Shown here in pieces: positions 1-13,800 of a stretch of DNA of 64,000 bases. The DNA comes from Hydractinia symbiolongicarpus (taxonomy: Eukaryota > Cnidaria > Hydrozoa > Anthoathecata > Hydractiniidae). Location of the stretch: assembly GCF_029227915.1 (NCBI RefSeq), contig NC_079884.1, positions 4,962,001-5,026,000 on the forward strand, read 5' to 3'. The notes beneath the pieces are model-generated. The model was given only the letters and a program-made list of their open reading frames with translations. It searched no databases and was not told the origin of the DNA. Position numbers and translations under genes: made by a program. The number at the start of each line of letters is the position of its first letter. Position 1 is the stretch's first letter.

Positions 1-608
1 TGTAGTTTTCAAAAATGTTTTCATTTTTGATGAGACGCTGAATAAAAGAAGTTTAATAACTGGCAAACGAAAACCTGCGATTTCCCGTAAATCCCGGACT
101 CGGCCCGTATAGTCAAAAGTATACAAAATAAGTACCCGGGGTGTAAACTCATTTCCCGAACGATTTTTTAAATTATTATTTCACCACTAAAGCCCATGAG
201 ACTTGTAGTTTTTAAAAATGTTTTCATTTTTGATGAGACGCTGAATAAAAGAAGTTTAATTGCCGGCAAACGAAAACCCGCGACTTCCCGTAAATCCCGG
301 ACTCGGCCCGTATAGTCAAAAGTATACAAAGAAAGTACCCAGGGAGTAAACTCATTTCCCGAACGATTTTTTAAATTAATTTTCACCACTAAAACGCATG
401 AGACTTGTAGTTTTCAGAAATGTTTTCATTTTTGATGAGACGCTTAATGAAAGTTGTTTAATCGCCGGTAAACAAAAACCCGCGATTTCCCGTAAATCCC
501 GGGCTTGGTCCGTATAGTCGAATGTATACAAAGAAAGTACCCTGCGAGTAAACTCATTTCCGAAACGATTTTTTCAATTATCTTTTCACCACTAAAACGC
601 ATGAGACT

Positions 609-811
609 TGTAGTTTTCAAAAATGTTTTCATTTTTGATGAGACGCTGAATAAAAGAAGTTTAATCGCCAGCAAACGAAAACCCGCCATTTCCCGTAAAC
701 CCCGGACTAGGTCCGTATAATCAAAAGTATACAAAGAAAGTACCCAGGGAGTAAACTCATTTCCCGAACGACTTTTTAAATTATTTTTTCAGCACTAAAA
801 CGCATGAGACT
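609..811 (+). repeat. Reference C-type monomer (203 bp)
   Basis: The diagnostic bases are 'cccgccatttcccgtaaacc', 'ggactaggtccgtataatc' and 'gaacgactttttaaatt'. C monomers occur at 1-9 kb (for example near 2300, 7180 and 9010), again at 53.9-55.7 kb and 62.5-63.4 kb. Related 'ggtctcggtccgtataatc' copies occur at 27-35 kb. Where C monomers occur they usually lie directly upstream of a D or 'cagcac' monomer. Confidence 0.85.
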
Positions 812-1013
812 TGTAGTTTTTAAAAATGTTTTCATTTTTGATGAGACGCTGAATAAAAGACGTTTAATCGCCGGCAAACGAAAACCCGCCATTTCCCGTA
901 AACCCCGGACTCGGCCCGCATAGTCAAAATATACAAAGAAAGTACCCAGGGAGTAAACTCATTTCCCGAACGATTTTTTCAATTATCTTTTCACCACTAA
1001 AACGCATGAGACT
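812..1013 (+). repeat. Reference D-type monomer (202 bp)
   Basis: This copy is one base shorter than usual because 'tcaaaagtatac' has become 'tcaaaatatac', which destroys the GTATAC palindrome. It also has 'gaataaaagacg' and 'ggcccgcatag'. The same combination recurs at about 1630-1745, 2430-2550, 7310-7430, 8330-8445, 30850-30960, 55760-55880 and 62660-62780. The shared one-base deletion marks these copies as descendants of a single ancestral monomer. Confidence 0.85.
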
Positions 1014-2709
1014 TGCAGTTTTCAAAAATGTTTTCATTTTTGATGAGAGGCTTAATAAAAGAGGTTTAATCGCCGGCAAACAATATCCCGCGATTTCCCG
1101 TAAATCCCGGGCTTGGCCCGTATAGTCGAATGTATACAAAGAAAGTACCCAGGGAGTAAACTCATTTCCCGAACGATTTTTTAAATTTTTTTTGCACCAC
1201 TAAAACGCATGAGACTTGTAGTTTTCAAAAATGTTTTCATTTTTGATGAGACGCTTAATGAAACAGGTTTAATCGCCGGCAAACGAAAACCCGCGATTTC
1301 CCGTAAATCCCGGGCTTGGCCCGTATAGTCAAATGTATACAAAGAAAGTACCCTGTGAGTAAACTCATTTCCAGAACGATTTTTTAAGTTATTTTTTCAC
1401 CACTAAAACGCATGAGACTTGTAGTTTTCAGAAATGTTTTCATTTTTAATGAGACGCTTAATAAAAGTGGTTTAATCGCCGGCAAACGAAAACCCGCGAT
1501 TTCCCGTAAATCCCGGGCTTGGCCGGTATAGTCGAATGTATACAAAGAAAGTACCCTGTGAGTAAACTCATTTCCAAAACCATTTTTTGAATTATTTTTT
1601 CAGCACTAAAACGCATGAGACTTGTAGTTTTTAAAAATGTTTTCATTTTTGATGAGACGCTGAATAAAAGACGTTTAATCGTCGGCAAACGAAAACCCGC
1701 CATTTCCCGTAAACCCCGGACTCGGCCCGCATAGTCAAAATATACAAAGAAAGTACCCAGGGAGTAAACTCATTTCCCGAACGATTTTTTAATTTATTTT
1801 TTCAGCACTAAAACGCATGAGACTTGTAGTTTTTAAAAATGTTTTCATTTTTGATGAGACGGTGAATAAAAGAAGTTTAATCGCCGGCAAACGAAAACCC
1901 GCGATTTCCCGTAAATCCCGGACTCGGCCCGTATAGTCAAAAGTATACAAAGAAAGTACCCAGGGAGTAAACTCATTTCCGGAACGATTTTTTAAGTTAT
2001 TTTTTCACCACTAAAACGCATGAGACTTGTAGTTTTCAGAAATGTTTTCATTTTTGATGAGACGCTTAATGAAAGTGGTTTAATCGCCGGCAAACGAAAA
2101 CCCGCGATTTCCCGTAAATCCCGGGCTTGGCCGGTATAGTCGAATGTATACAAAGAAAGTACCCTGTGAGTAAACTCACTTCAAAAACCATTTATTAAAT
2201 TATCTTTTCACCACTAAAACGCATAAGACTTGTAGTTTTCAAAAATGTTTTCATTTTTGATGAGACGCTGAATAAAAGAAGTTTAATCGCCGGCAAACGA
2301 AAACCCGCCATTTCCCGTAAACCCCGGACTAGGTCCGTATAATCAAAAGTATACAAAGAAAGTACCCAAGGAGTAAACTCATTTCCCGAACGACTTTTTA
2401 AATTATTTTTTCAGCACTAAAACGCATGAGACTTGTAGTTTTTAAAAATGTTTTCATTTTTGATGAGACGCTGAATAAAAGACGTTTAATCGCCGGCAAA
2501 CGAAAACCCGCCATTTCCCGTAAACCCCGGACTCGGCCCGCATAGTCAAAATATACAAAGAAAGTACCCAGGGAGTAAACTCATTTCCTGAACGATTTTT
2601 TAAATTATTATTTCACCACTAAAATGCATGAGACTTGTAGTTTTCAAAAATGTTTTCATTTTTGATGAGACGCTGAATAAAAGCAGTTTAATCGCCGGCA
2701 AACGAAAAC
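985..2709 (+). repeat. Long repeat unit, copy 1 (second copy 5852-7576)
   Basis: About 1.7 kb, eight to nine monomers, recurs downstream at an offset of 4867 bp (24 monomers). Shared rare features are 'atttttaatgag' near 1444 and 6311, 'tttaatcgtcgg' near 1676 and 6543, the 'gacggtgaat' monomer, and 'cacttcaaaaaccatttatt' near 2178 and 7046. The copies diverge at about 2710/7577, where one continues 'cctgcg' and the other 'cccgcc'. Confidence 0.85.
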
Positions 2710-3651
2710 CTGCGATTTCCCGTAAATCCCGGACTCGGTCCGTATAGTCGAATGTATACAAAGAAAGTACCCTGTGAGTAAACTCATTTCCAAAACGATT
2801 TTTTAATTTATTTTTTCAACACTAAAACGCATGAGACTTGTAGTTTTCAAAAATGTTTTCATTTTTGATGAGACGCTTAATGAAAGAGGTTTAATCGCCG
2901 GCAAACGAAAACCCGAGATTTCCCGTAAATCCCGGGCTTGGCCCGTATAGTCAAAAGTATACAAAGATAGTACCCAGGGAGTAAACTCATTTCCCGAACG
3001 ATTTTTTAATTTATTTTTTCACCACTAAAACGCATGAGACTTGTAGTTTTCAAAAATGTTTTCATTTTTGATAAGACGCTGAATAAAAGAAATTTAATCA
3101 CCGGCAAACGAAAACCTGCGATTTCCCGTAAATCCCGGACTCGGCCCGTATAGTCAAAAGTATACAAAGAAAGTACCCAGGGAGAAAACTAATTTCCCAA
3201 ACGATTTTTTGAATTATTATTTCACCACTAGAGCCCATGAGACTTGTAGTTTTTAAAAATGTTTTCATTTTTGATGAGACGCTGAATAAAAGAAGTTTAA
3301 TCGCCGGCAAACGAAAACCCGCGATTTCCCGTAAATCCCGGACTCGGCCCGTATAGTCAAAAGTATACAAAGAAAGTACCCAGGGAGTAAACTCATTTCC
3401 GGAACGATTTTTTAGAATTATTTTTTCACCACTAAAACGCATGAGACTTGTAGTTTTCAAAAATGTTTTCATTTTTGATGAGACGCTTAATGAAAGAGGT
3501 TTAATCGCCGGTAAACGAAAACCCGCGACTTCCCGTAAATCCAGGACTCGGCCCGTATAGTCAAAAGTATGCAAAGAAAGTACCCAGGGAGTAAACTCAT
3601 TTCTCGAACGATTTTTTAAATTATTTTTTCACCACTAAAACGCATGAGACT

Positions 3652-6083
3652 TGTAGTTTTCAAAAATGTTTTCATTTTTGATGAGACGCTGAATAAAAGA
3701 AGTTTAATAACTGGCAAACGAAAACCTGCGATTTCCCGTAAATCCAGGACTCGGCCCGTATAGTCAAAAGTATGCAAAGAAAGTACCCAGGGAGTAAACT
3801 CATTTCTCGAACGATTTTTTAAATTATTATTTCACCACTAAAGCCCATGAGACTTGTAGTTTTTAAAAATGTTTTCATTTTTGATGAGACGCTGAATAAA
3901 AGAAGTTTAATTGCCGGCAAACGAAAACCCGCGACTTCCCGTAAATCCCGGACTCGGCCCGTATAGTCAAAAGTATACAAAGAAAGTACCCAGGGAGTAA
4001 ACTCATTTCCTGAACGATTTTTTAAATTAATTTTCACCACTAAAACGCATGAGACTTGTAGTTTTCAGAAATGTTTTCATTTTTGATGAGACGCTTAATG
4101 AAAGTTGTTTAATCGCCGGTAAACAAAAACCCGCGATTTCCCGTAAATCCCGGGCTTGGTCCGTATAGTCAAAAGTATACAAAGAAAGTACCCAGGGAGT
4201 AAACTCATTTCCTGAACGATTTTTTAAATTAATTTTCACCACTAAAACGCATGAGACTTGTAGTTTTCAGAAATGTTTTCATTTTTGATGAGACGCTTAA
4301 TGAAAGTTGTTTAATCGCCGGTAAACAAAAACCCGCGATTTCCCGTAAATCCCGGGCTTGGTCCGTATAGTCGAATGTATACAAAGAAAGTACCCTGCGA
4401 GTAAACTCATTTCCGAAACGATTTTTTCAATTATCTTTTCACCACTAAAACGCATGAGACTTGTAGTTTTCAAAAATGTTTTCATTTTTGATGAGACGCT
4501 GAATAAAAGAAGTTTAATCGCCAGCAAACGAAAACCCGCCATTTCCCGTAAACCCCGGACTAGGTCCGTATAATCAAAAGTATACAAAGAAAGTACCCAG
4601 GGAGTAAACTCATTTCCCGAACGACTTTTTAAATTATCTTTTCACCACTAAAACGCATGAGACTTGCAGTTTTCAAAAATGTTTTCATTTTTGATGAGAG
4701 GCTTAATAAAAGAGGTTTAATCGCCGGCAAACAATATCCCGCGATTTCCCGTAAATCCCGGGCTTGGCCCGTATAGTCGAATGTATACAAAGAAAGTACC
4801 CAGGGAGTAAACTCATTTCCCGAACGATTTTTTAAATTTTTTTTGCACCACTAAAACGCATGAGACTTGTAGTTTTCAAAAATGTTTTCATTTTTGATGA
4901 GACGCTGAATAAAAGAAGTTTAATAACTGGCAAACGAAAACCTGCGATTTCCCGTAAATCCAGGACTCGGCCCGTATAGTCAAAAGTATGCAAAGAAAGT
5001 ACCCAGGGAGTAAACTCATTTCTCGAACGATTTTTTAAATTATTATTTCACCACTAAAGCCCATGAGACTTGTAGTTTTTAAAAATGTTTTCATTTTTGA
5101 TGAGACGCTGAATAAAAGAAGTTTAATTGCCGGCAAACGAAAACCCGCGACTTCCCGTAAATCCCGGACTCGGCCCGTATAGTCAAAAGTATACAAAGAA
5201 AGTACCCAGGGAGTAAACTCATTTCCTGAACGATTTTTTAAATTAATTTTCACCACTAAAACGCATGAGACTTGTAGTTTTCAGAAATGTTTTCATTTTT
5301 GATGAGACGCTTAATGAAAGTTGTTTAATCGCCGGTAAACAAAAACCCGCGATTTCCCGTAAATCCCGGGCTTGGTCCGTATAGTCAAAAGTATACAAAG
5401 AAAGTACCCAGGGAGTAAACTCATTTCCTGAACGATTTTTTAAATTAATTTTCACCACTAAAACGCATGAGACTTGTAGTTTTCAGAAATGTTTTCATTT
5501 TTGATGAGACGCTTAATGAAAGTTGTTTAATCGCCGGTAAACAAAAACCCGCGATTTCCCGTAAATCCCGGGCTTGGTCCGTATAGTCGAATGTATACAA
5601 AGAAAGTACCCTGCGAGTAAACTCATTTCCGAAACGATTTTTTCAATTATCTTTTCACCACTAAAACGCATGAGACTTGTAGTTTTCAAAAATGTTTTCA
5701 TTTTTGATGAGACGCTGAATAAAAGAAGTTTAATCGCCAGCAAACGAAAACCCGCCATTTCCCGTAAACCCCGGACTAGGTCCGTATAATCAAAAGTATA
5801 CAAAGAAAGTACCCAGGGAGTAAACTCATTTCCCGAACGACTTTTTAAATTATCTTTTCACCACTAAAACGCATGAGACTTGCAGTTTTCAAAAATGTTT
5901 TCATTTTTGATGAGAGGCTTAATAAAAGAGGTTTAATCGCCGGCAAACAATATCCCGCGATTTCCCGTAAATCCCGGGCTTGGCCCGTATAGTCGAATGT
6001 ATACAAAGAAAGTACCCAGGGAGTAAACTCATTTCCCGAACGATTTTTTAAATTTTTTTTGCACCACTAAAACGCATGAGACT
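3652..6083 (+). repeat. 6-mer HOR, two tandem copies (period 1216 bp)
   Basis: Copy 1 is 3652-4867 and copy 2 is 4868-6083. The rare bases 'taataactgg' lie at 3705 and 4921, exactly 1216 bp apart, and the B-type 'gaaagttgtttaatcgccgg' monomers recur at the same offset. Within each copy one 203-bp B-like monomer is itself duplicated, near 4094 and 4297 in copy 1. The copies look nearly identical by eye, so the duplication is recent or recently homogenised. Bases 1-405 are a third, related copy at offset 3651, but there the internal monomer is single. Confidence 0.9.
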
Positions 6084-7576
6084 TGTAGTTTTCAAAAATG
6101 TTTTCATTTTTGATGAGACGCTTAATGAAACAGGTTTAATCGCCGGCAAACGAAAACCCGCGATTTCCCGTAAATCCCGGGCTTGGCCCGTATAGTCAAA
6201 TGTATACAAAGAAAGTACCCTGTGAGTAAACTCATTTCCAGAACGATTTTTTAAGTTATTTTTTCACCACTAAAACGCATGAGACTTGTAGTTTTCAGAA
6301 ATGTTTTCATTTTTAATGAGACGCTTAATGAAAGTGGTTTAATCGCCGGCAAACGAAAACCCGCGATTTCCCGTAAATCCCGGGCTTGGCCGGTATAGTC
6401 GAATGTATACAAAGAAAGTACCCTGTGAGTAAACTCATTTCCAAAACCATTTTTTGAATTATTTTTTCAGCACTAAAACGCATGAGACTTGTAGTTTTTA
6501 AAAATGTTTTCATTTTTGATGAGACGCTGAATAAAAGACGTTTAATCGTCGGCAAACGAAAACCCGCCATTTCCCGTAAACCCCGGACTCGGCCCGCATA
6601 GTCAAAATATACAAAGAAAGTACCCAGGGAGTAAACTCATTTCCCGAACGATTTTTTAATTTATTTTTTCAGCACTAAAACGCATGAGACTTGTAGTTTT
6701 TAAAAATGTTTTCATTTTTGATGAGACGGTGAATAAAAGAAGTTTAATCGCCGGCAAACGAAAACCCGCGATTTCCCGTAAATCCCGGACTCGGCCCGTA
6801 TAGTCAAAAGTATACAAAGAAAGTACCCAGGGAGTAAACTCATTTCCGGAACGATTTTTTAAGTTATTTTTTCACCACTAAAACGCATGAGACTTGTAGT
6901 TTTCAGAAATGTTTTCATTTTTGATGAGACGCTTAATGAAAGTGGTTTAATCGCCGGCAAACGAAAACCCGCGATTTCCCGTAAATCCCGGGCTTGGCCG
7001 GTATAGTCGAATGTCTACAAAGAAAGTACCCTGTGAGTAAACTCACTTCAAAAACCATTTATTAAATTATCTTTTCACCACTAAAACGCATAAGACTTGT
7101 AGTTTTCAAAAATGTTTTCATTTTTGATGAGACGCTGAATAAAAGAAGTTTAATCGCCGGCAAACGAAAACCCGCCATTTCCCGTAAACCCCGGACTAGG
7201 TCCGTATAATCAAAAGTATACAAAGAAAGTACCCAAGGAGTAAACTCATTTCCCGAACGACTTTTTAAATTATTTTTTCAGCACTAAAACGCATGAGACT
7301 TGTAGTTTTTAAAAATGTTTTCATTTTTGATGAGACGCTGAATAAAAGACGTTTAATCGCCGGCAAACGAAAACCCGCCATTTCCCGTAAACCCCGGACT
7401 CGGCCCGCATAGTCAAAATATACAAAGAAAGTACCCAGGGAGTAAACTCATTTCCTGAACGATTTTTTAAATTATTATTTCACCACTAAAATGCATGAGA
7501 CTTGTAGTTTTCAAAAATGTTTTCATTTTTGATGAGACGCTGAATAAAAGCAGTTTAATCGCCGGCAAACGAAAAC
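5852..7576 (+). repeat. Long repeat unit, copy 2 (first copy 985-2709)
   Basis: This is the partner of 985-2709 at +4867 bp. Only scattered single-base differences were seen, such as 'gtctacaaag' near 7013 against 'gtatacaaag' in copy 1. A further partial copy of its last part lies at about 8285-8640, offset 5881 bp (29 monomers) from 2404. The same monomer order has therefore been copied at least three times in the first 9 kb. Confidence 0.85.
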
Positions 7577-8290
7577 CCGCCATTTCCCGTAAACCCCGGA
7601 CTCGGCCCGCATAGTCAAAAGTATACAAAAAAAGTACCCAGGGAGTAAACTCATTTCCCGAACGATTTTTTAAATTATTTTTTCACCACTAAAGCCCATG
7701 AGACTTGTAGTTTTTAAAAATGTTTTCATTTTTGATGAGACGCAGAATAATAGAAGTTTAATCGTCGGCAAACGAAAACCCGCGATTTCCCGTAAATCCC
7801 TGACTCGGCCCGTATAGTCAAAAGTATACAAGGAAGGTACCCAGTGAGTAAACTCATTTCCCGAACGAATTTTTAAAATATTTTTTCACCACTAAAATGC
7901 ATGAGACTTGTAGTTTTCAGAAATGTTATCATTTTTGATGAGACGCTTAATGAAAGTGGTTTATTCGCCGGCAAACGAAAACCCGCGATTTCCCGTAAAT
8001 CCCGGGCTTGGCCCGTATAGTCGAATGTATACAAAGAAAGTACCCTGTGAGTAAACTCATTTCCAAAACGATTTTTTAAATTATCTTTTCGCCACTAAAA
8101 CGCTTGAGACTTGTAGTTTTCAAAAATGTTTTTATTTTTGATGAGACGCTGAATAAAAGAAGTTTAATCGCCGGCAAACGAAAACCCGCCATTTCCCGTA
8201 AACCCCGGACTCGGCCCGCATAGTCAAAAGTATACAAAGAAAGTACCCAGGGAGTAAACTCATTTCCCGAACGATTTTTCAAATTATTTT
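7577..8290 (+). repeat. 9-mer-offset segment (repeats at 9403-10116)
   Basis: The run of monomers with 'gtatacaaaaaaagtaccc', 'gacgcagaataatagaag', 'aatccctgactcgg', 'gtatacaaggaaggtaccc' and 'gttatcatttttg' recurs 1826 bp downstream (9 monomers), for example 'ccatttcccg' at 7580 and 9406. It recurs again inside the 12-mer at about 11838-12551. These unusual variants are confined to this part of the window, apart from a related stretch at about 55.98-56.3 kb. Confidence 0.85.
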
Positions 8291-9324
8291 TTCAGCACTA
8301 AAACGCATGAGACTTGTAGTTTTTAAAAATGTTTTCATTTTTGATGAGACGCTGAATAAAAGACGTTTAATCGCCGGCAAACGAAAACCCGCCATTTCCC
8401 GTAAACCCCGGACTCGGCCCGCATAGTCAAAATATACAAAGAAAGTACCCAGGGAGTAAACTCATTTCCTGAACGATTTTTTAAATTATTATTTCACCAC
8501 TAAAATGCATGAGACTTGTAGTTTTCAAAAATGTTTTCATTTTTGATGAGACGCTGAATAAAAGCAGTTTAATCGCCGGCAAACGAAAACCTGCGATTTC
8601 CCGTAAATCCCGGACTCGGTCCGTATAGTCAAAAGTATACAAAGAAAGTACCCAGGGAGTAAGCTCATTTCCAGAACGATTTTTTAAATTATTTTTTCAC
8701 CACTAAAACGCATAAGACTTGTAGTTTTTAAAAATGTTTTCATTTTTGATGAGACGCTTAATGAAAGTGGTTTAATCGCCGGCAAACGAAAACCCGCGAT
8801 TTCCCGTAAATCCCGGGCTTGGCCGGTATAGTCGAATGTATACAAAGAAAGTACCCTGTGAGTAAACTCACTTCAAAAACCATTTATTAAATTATCTTTT
8901 CACAACTAAAACGCATAAGACTTGTAGTTTTCAAAAATGTTTTCATTTTTGATGAGACGCTGAATAAAAGAAGTTTAATCGCCGGCAAACGAAAACCCGC
9001 CAATTTCCCGTAAACCCCGGACTAGGTCCGTATAATCAAAAGTATACAATGAAAGTACCCAGGGAGTAAACTCATTTCCCGAACGACTTTTTAAATTATT
9101 TTTTCAGCACTAAAACGCATGAGACTTGTAGTTTTTAAAAATGTTTTCATTTTTGATGAGACGCAGAATAAAAGACGTTTAATCGCCGGCAAACGAAAAC
9201 CCGCCATTTCCCGTAAACCCCGGACTCGGCCCGTATAGTCAAAATATACAAAGAAAGTACCCAGGGAGTAAACTCATTTCCTGAACGATTTTTTAAATTA
9301 TTTTTTCAGCACTAAAACGCATGA

Positions 9325-11759
9325 GACTTGTAGTTTTTAAAAATGTTTTCAATTTTGATGAGACGGTGAATAAAAGAAGTTTAATCGCCGGCAAACGAAA
9401 ACCCGCCATTTCCCGTAAACCCCGGACTCGGCCCGCATAGTCAAAAGTATACAAAAAAAGTACCCAGGGAGTAAACTCATTTCCCGAACGATTTTTTAAA
9501 TTATTTTTTCACCACTAAAGCCCATGAGACTTGTAGTTTTTAAAATTGTTTTCATTTTTGATGAGACGCAGAATAATAGAAGTTTAATCGTCGGCAAACG
9601 AAAACCCGCGATTTCCCGTAAATCCCTGACTCGGCCCGTATAGTCAAAAGTATACAAGGAAGGTACCCAGTGAGTAAACTCATTTCCCGAACGAAATTTT
9701 AAAATATTTTTTCACCACTAAAATGCATGAGACTTGTAGTTTTCAGAAATGTTATCATTTTTGATGAGACGCTTAATGAAAGTGGTTTATTCGCCGGCAA
9801 ACGAAAACCCGCGATTTCCCGTAAATCCCGGGCTTGGCCCGTATAGTCGAATGTATACAAAGAAAGTACCCTGTGAGTAAACTCATTTCCAAAACGATTT
9901 TTTAAATTATCTTTTCGCCACTAAAACGCTTGAGACTTGTAGTTTTCAAAAATGTTTTTATTTTTGATGAGACGCTGAATAAAAGAAGTTTAATCGCCGG
10001 CAAACGAAAACCCGCCATTTCCCGTAAACCCCGGACTCGGCCCGCATAGTCAAAAGTATACAAAGAAAGTACCCAGGGAGTAAACTCATTTCCCGAACGA
10101 TTTTTCAAATTATTTTTTCACCACTAAAACGAATGAGACTTGTAGTTTTCAAATATGTTTTCATTTTTGATGAGACGCTGAATAAAAGAAGTTTAATCGC
10201 CGGTAAACGAAAACCTGCGATTTCCCGTAAATCCCGGACTCGGCCCGTATAGTCAAAAGTATACAAAGAAAGTACCCTGTGAGTAAACTCATTTCCAGAA
10301 CGATTTTTTAATTTATTTTTTCTACACTAAAACGCATGAGACTTGTAGTTTTCAAAAATGTTTTCATTTTTGATGACACGCTTAATGAAAGAGGTTTAAT
10401 CGCCGGCAAACGAAAACCCGAGATTTCCCGTAAATCCCGGACTCGGCCCGTATAGTCAAAAGTATACAAAGAAAGTTCCCAGGGAGTAAACTCATTTCCC
10501 GAACGATTTTTTAAATTATTATTTCACCACTAAAGCCCATGAGACTTGTAGTATTTAAAAATATTTTCATTTTTGATGAGACGCTGAATAAAAGAAGTTT
10601 AATCGCCGGCAAACGAAAACCCGCGACTTCCCGTAAATCCCGGACTCGGCCCGTATAGTCAAAAGTATACAAAGAAAGTACCCAGGGAGTAAACTCATTT
10701 CTCGAACGATTTTTTAAATTATTTTTTCACCACTAAAACGCATGAGACTTGTAATTTTCAAAAATGTTTTCATTTTTGATGAGACGCTGAATAAAAGAAG
10801 TTTAATAGCCGGCAAACGAAAACCTGCGATTTCCCATAAATCCCGGACTCGGCCCGTATAGTCAAAAGTATACAAAGAAAGTACCCGGGGATTAAACTCA
10901 TTTCCCGAACGATTTTTTAAATTATTATTTCACCACTAAAGCCCATGAGACTTGTAGTTTTTAAAAATGTTTTCATTTTTGATGAGACGCTGAATAAAAG
11001 AAGTTTAATTGCCGGCAAACGAAAACCCGCGACTTCCCGTAAATCCCGAACTCGGCCCGTATAGTCAAAAGTATACAAAGAAAGTACGCAGGGAGTAAAC
11101 TCATTTCCCGAACGATTTTTTAAAATAATTTTCACCACTAAATCGCATGAGACTTGTAGTTTTCAGAAATGTTTTCATTTATGATGAGACGTTTAATGAA
11201 AGTTGTTTAATCGCCAGCAAACAAAAACCCGCGATTTCCCGTAAATCCTGGGCTTGGCCCGTATAGTCGAATGTATACAAAGAAAGTACCCTGTGAGTAA
11301 ACTCATTTCCGAAACGATTTTTTCAATTATCATTTCACCACTAAAACGCATGAGACTTGCAGTTTTCAAAAATGTTTTCATTTTTGATGAGACGCTTAAT
11401 GAAACAGGTTTAATCGCCGGCAAACGAAAACCCGCGCTTTCCAGTAAATCCCGGGCTTGGCCCGTATAGTCGAATGTATACAAAGAAAGTACCCTGTGAG
11501 TAAACTCATTTCCAGAACGATTTTTTAATTTATTTTTTCAACACTAAAACGCATGAGACTTGTAGTTTTCAAAAATGTTTTCATTTTTGATGACACGCTT
11601 AATGAAAGAGGTTTAATCGCCGGCAAACGAAAACCCGAGATTTCCCGTAAATCCCGGGCTTGGCCCGTATAGTCAAAAGTATACAAAGATAGTACCCAGG
11701 GAGTAAACTCATTTCCCGAACGATTTTTTAATTTATTTTTTCACCACTAAAACGCGTGA
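9325..11759 (+). repeat. 12-mer HOR, copy 1 (period 2435 bp)
   Basis: This is the first of two tandem 12-monomer units. The rare 'ttttcaattttgatgag' lies at about 9347 here and 9347+2435 in copy 2. 'gaacgaa..ttttaaaat' and the F monomer near 10553 also recur at exactly 2435 bp. Differences from copy 2 are few: 'aaaattgtt' near 9543, 'aacgaatgag' near 10128, and 'cgctttccag' near 11437. Identity looks close to 99% by eye. Confidence 0.9.
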
Positions 11760-13800
11760 GACTTGTAGTTTTTAAAAATGTTTTCAATTTTGATGAGACG
11801 GTGAATAAAAGAAGTTTAATCGCCGGCAAACGAAAACCCGCCATTTCCCGTAAACCCCGGACTCGGCCCGCATAGTCAAAAGTATACAAAAAAAGTACCC
11901 AGGGAGTAAACTCATTTCCCGAACGATTTTTTAAATTATTTTTTCACCACTAAAGCCCATGAGACTTGTAGTTTTTAAAAATGTTTTCATTTTTGATGAG
12001 ACGCAGATTAATAGAAGTTTAATCGTCGGCAAACGAAAACCCGCGATTTCCCGTAAATCCCTGACTCGGCCCGTATAGTCAAAAGTATACAAGGAAAGTA
12101 CCCAGTGAGTAAACTCATTTCCCGAACGAATTTTTAAAATATTTTTTCACCACTAAAATGCATGAGACTTGTAGTTTTCAGAAATGTTATCATTTTTGAT
12201 GAGACGCTTAATGAAAGTGGTTTATTCGCCGGCAAACGAAAACCCGCGATTTCCCGTAAATCCCGGGCTTGGCCCGTATAGTCGAATGTATACAAAGAAA
12301 GTACCCTGTGAGTAAACTCATTTCCAAAACGATTTTTTAAATTATCTTTTCAACACTAAAACGCTTGAGATTTGTAGTTTCCAAAAATGTTTTTATTTTT
12401 GATGAGACGCTGAATAAAAGAAGTTTAATCGCCGGCAAACGAAAACCCGCCATTTCCCGTAAACCCCGGACTCGGCCCGCATAGTCAAAAGTATACAAAG
12501 AAAGTACCCAGGGAGTAAACTCATTTCCCGAACGATTTTTCAAATTATTTTTTCACCACTAAAACGCATGAGACTTGTAGTTTTCAAAAATGTTTTCATT
12601 TTTGATGAGACGCTGAATAAAAGAAGTTTAATCGCCGGTAAACGAAAACCTGCGATTTCCTGTAAATCCCGGACTCGGCCCGTATAGTCAAAAGTATACA
12701 AAGAAAGTACCCTGTGAGTAAACTCATTTCCAGAACGATTTTTTAATTTATTTTTTCAACACTAAAACGCATGAGACTTGTAGTTTTCAAAAATGTTTTC
12801 ATTTTTGATGACATGCTTAATGAAAGAGGTTTAATCGCCGGCAAACGAAAACCCGAGATTTCCCGTAAATTCCGGACTCGGCCCGTATAGTCAAAAGTAT
12901 ACAAAGAAAGTACCCAGGGAGTAAACTCATTTCCCGAACGATTTTTTAAATTATTATTTCACCACTAAAGCCCATGACACTTGTAGTATTTAAAAATATT
13001 TTCATTTTTGATGAGACGCTGAATAAAAGAAGTTTAATCGCCGGCAAACGAAAACCCGCGACTTCCCGTAAATCCCGGACTCGGCCCGTTTAGTCAAAAG
13101 TATACAAAGAAAGTACCCAGGGAGTAAACTCATTTCTCGAACGATTTTTTAAATTATTTTTTCACCACTAAAACGCATGAGACTTGTAATTTTCAAAAAT
13201 GTTTTCATTTTTGATGAGACGCTGAATAAAAGAAGTTTATTAGCCGGCAAACGAAAACCTGCGATTTCCCATAAATCCCGGACTCGGCCCGTATAGTCAA
13301 AAGTATACAAAGAAAGTACCCGGGGTTTAAACTCATTTCCCGAACGATTTTTTAAATTATTATTTCACCACTAAAGCCCATGAGACTTGTAGTTTTTAAA
13401 AATGTTTTCATTTTTGATGAGACGCTGAATAAAAGAAGTTTAATTGCCGGCAAACGAAAACCCGCGACTTCCCGTAAATCCCGAACTCGGCCCGTATAGT
13501 CAAAAGTATACAAAGAAAGTACGCAGGGAGTAAACTCATTTCCCGAACGATTTTTTAAATTAATTTTCACCACTAAATCGCATGAGACTTGTAGTTTTCA
13601 GAAATGTTTTCATTTTTGATGAGACGTTTAATGAAAGTTGTTTAATCGCCAGCAAACAAAAACCCGCGATTTCCCGTAAATCCTGGGCTTGGCCCGTATA
13701 GTCGAATGTATACAAAGAAAGTACCCTGTGAGTAAACTCATTTCCGAAACGATTTTTTCAATTATCATTTCACCACTAAAACGCATGAGACTTGCAGTTT

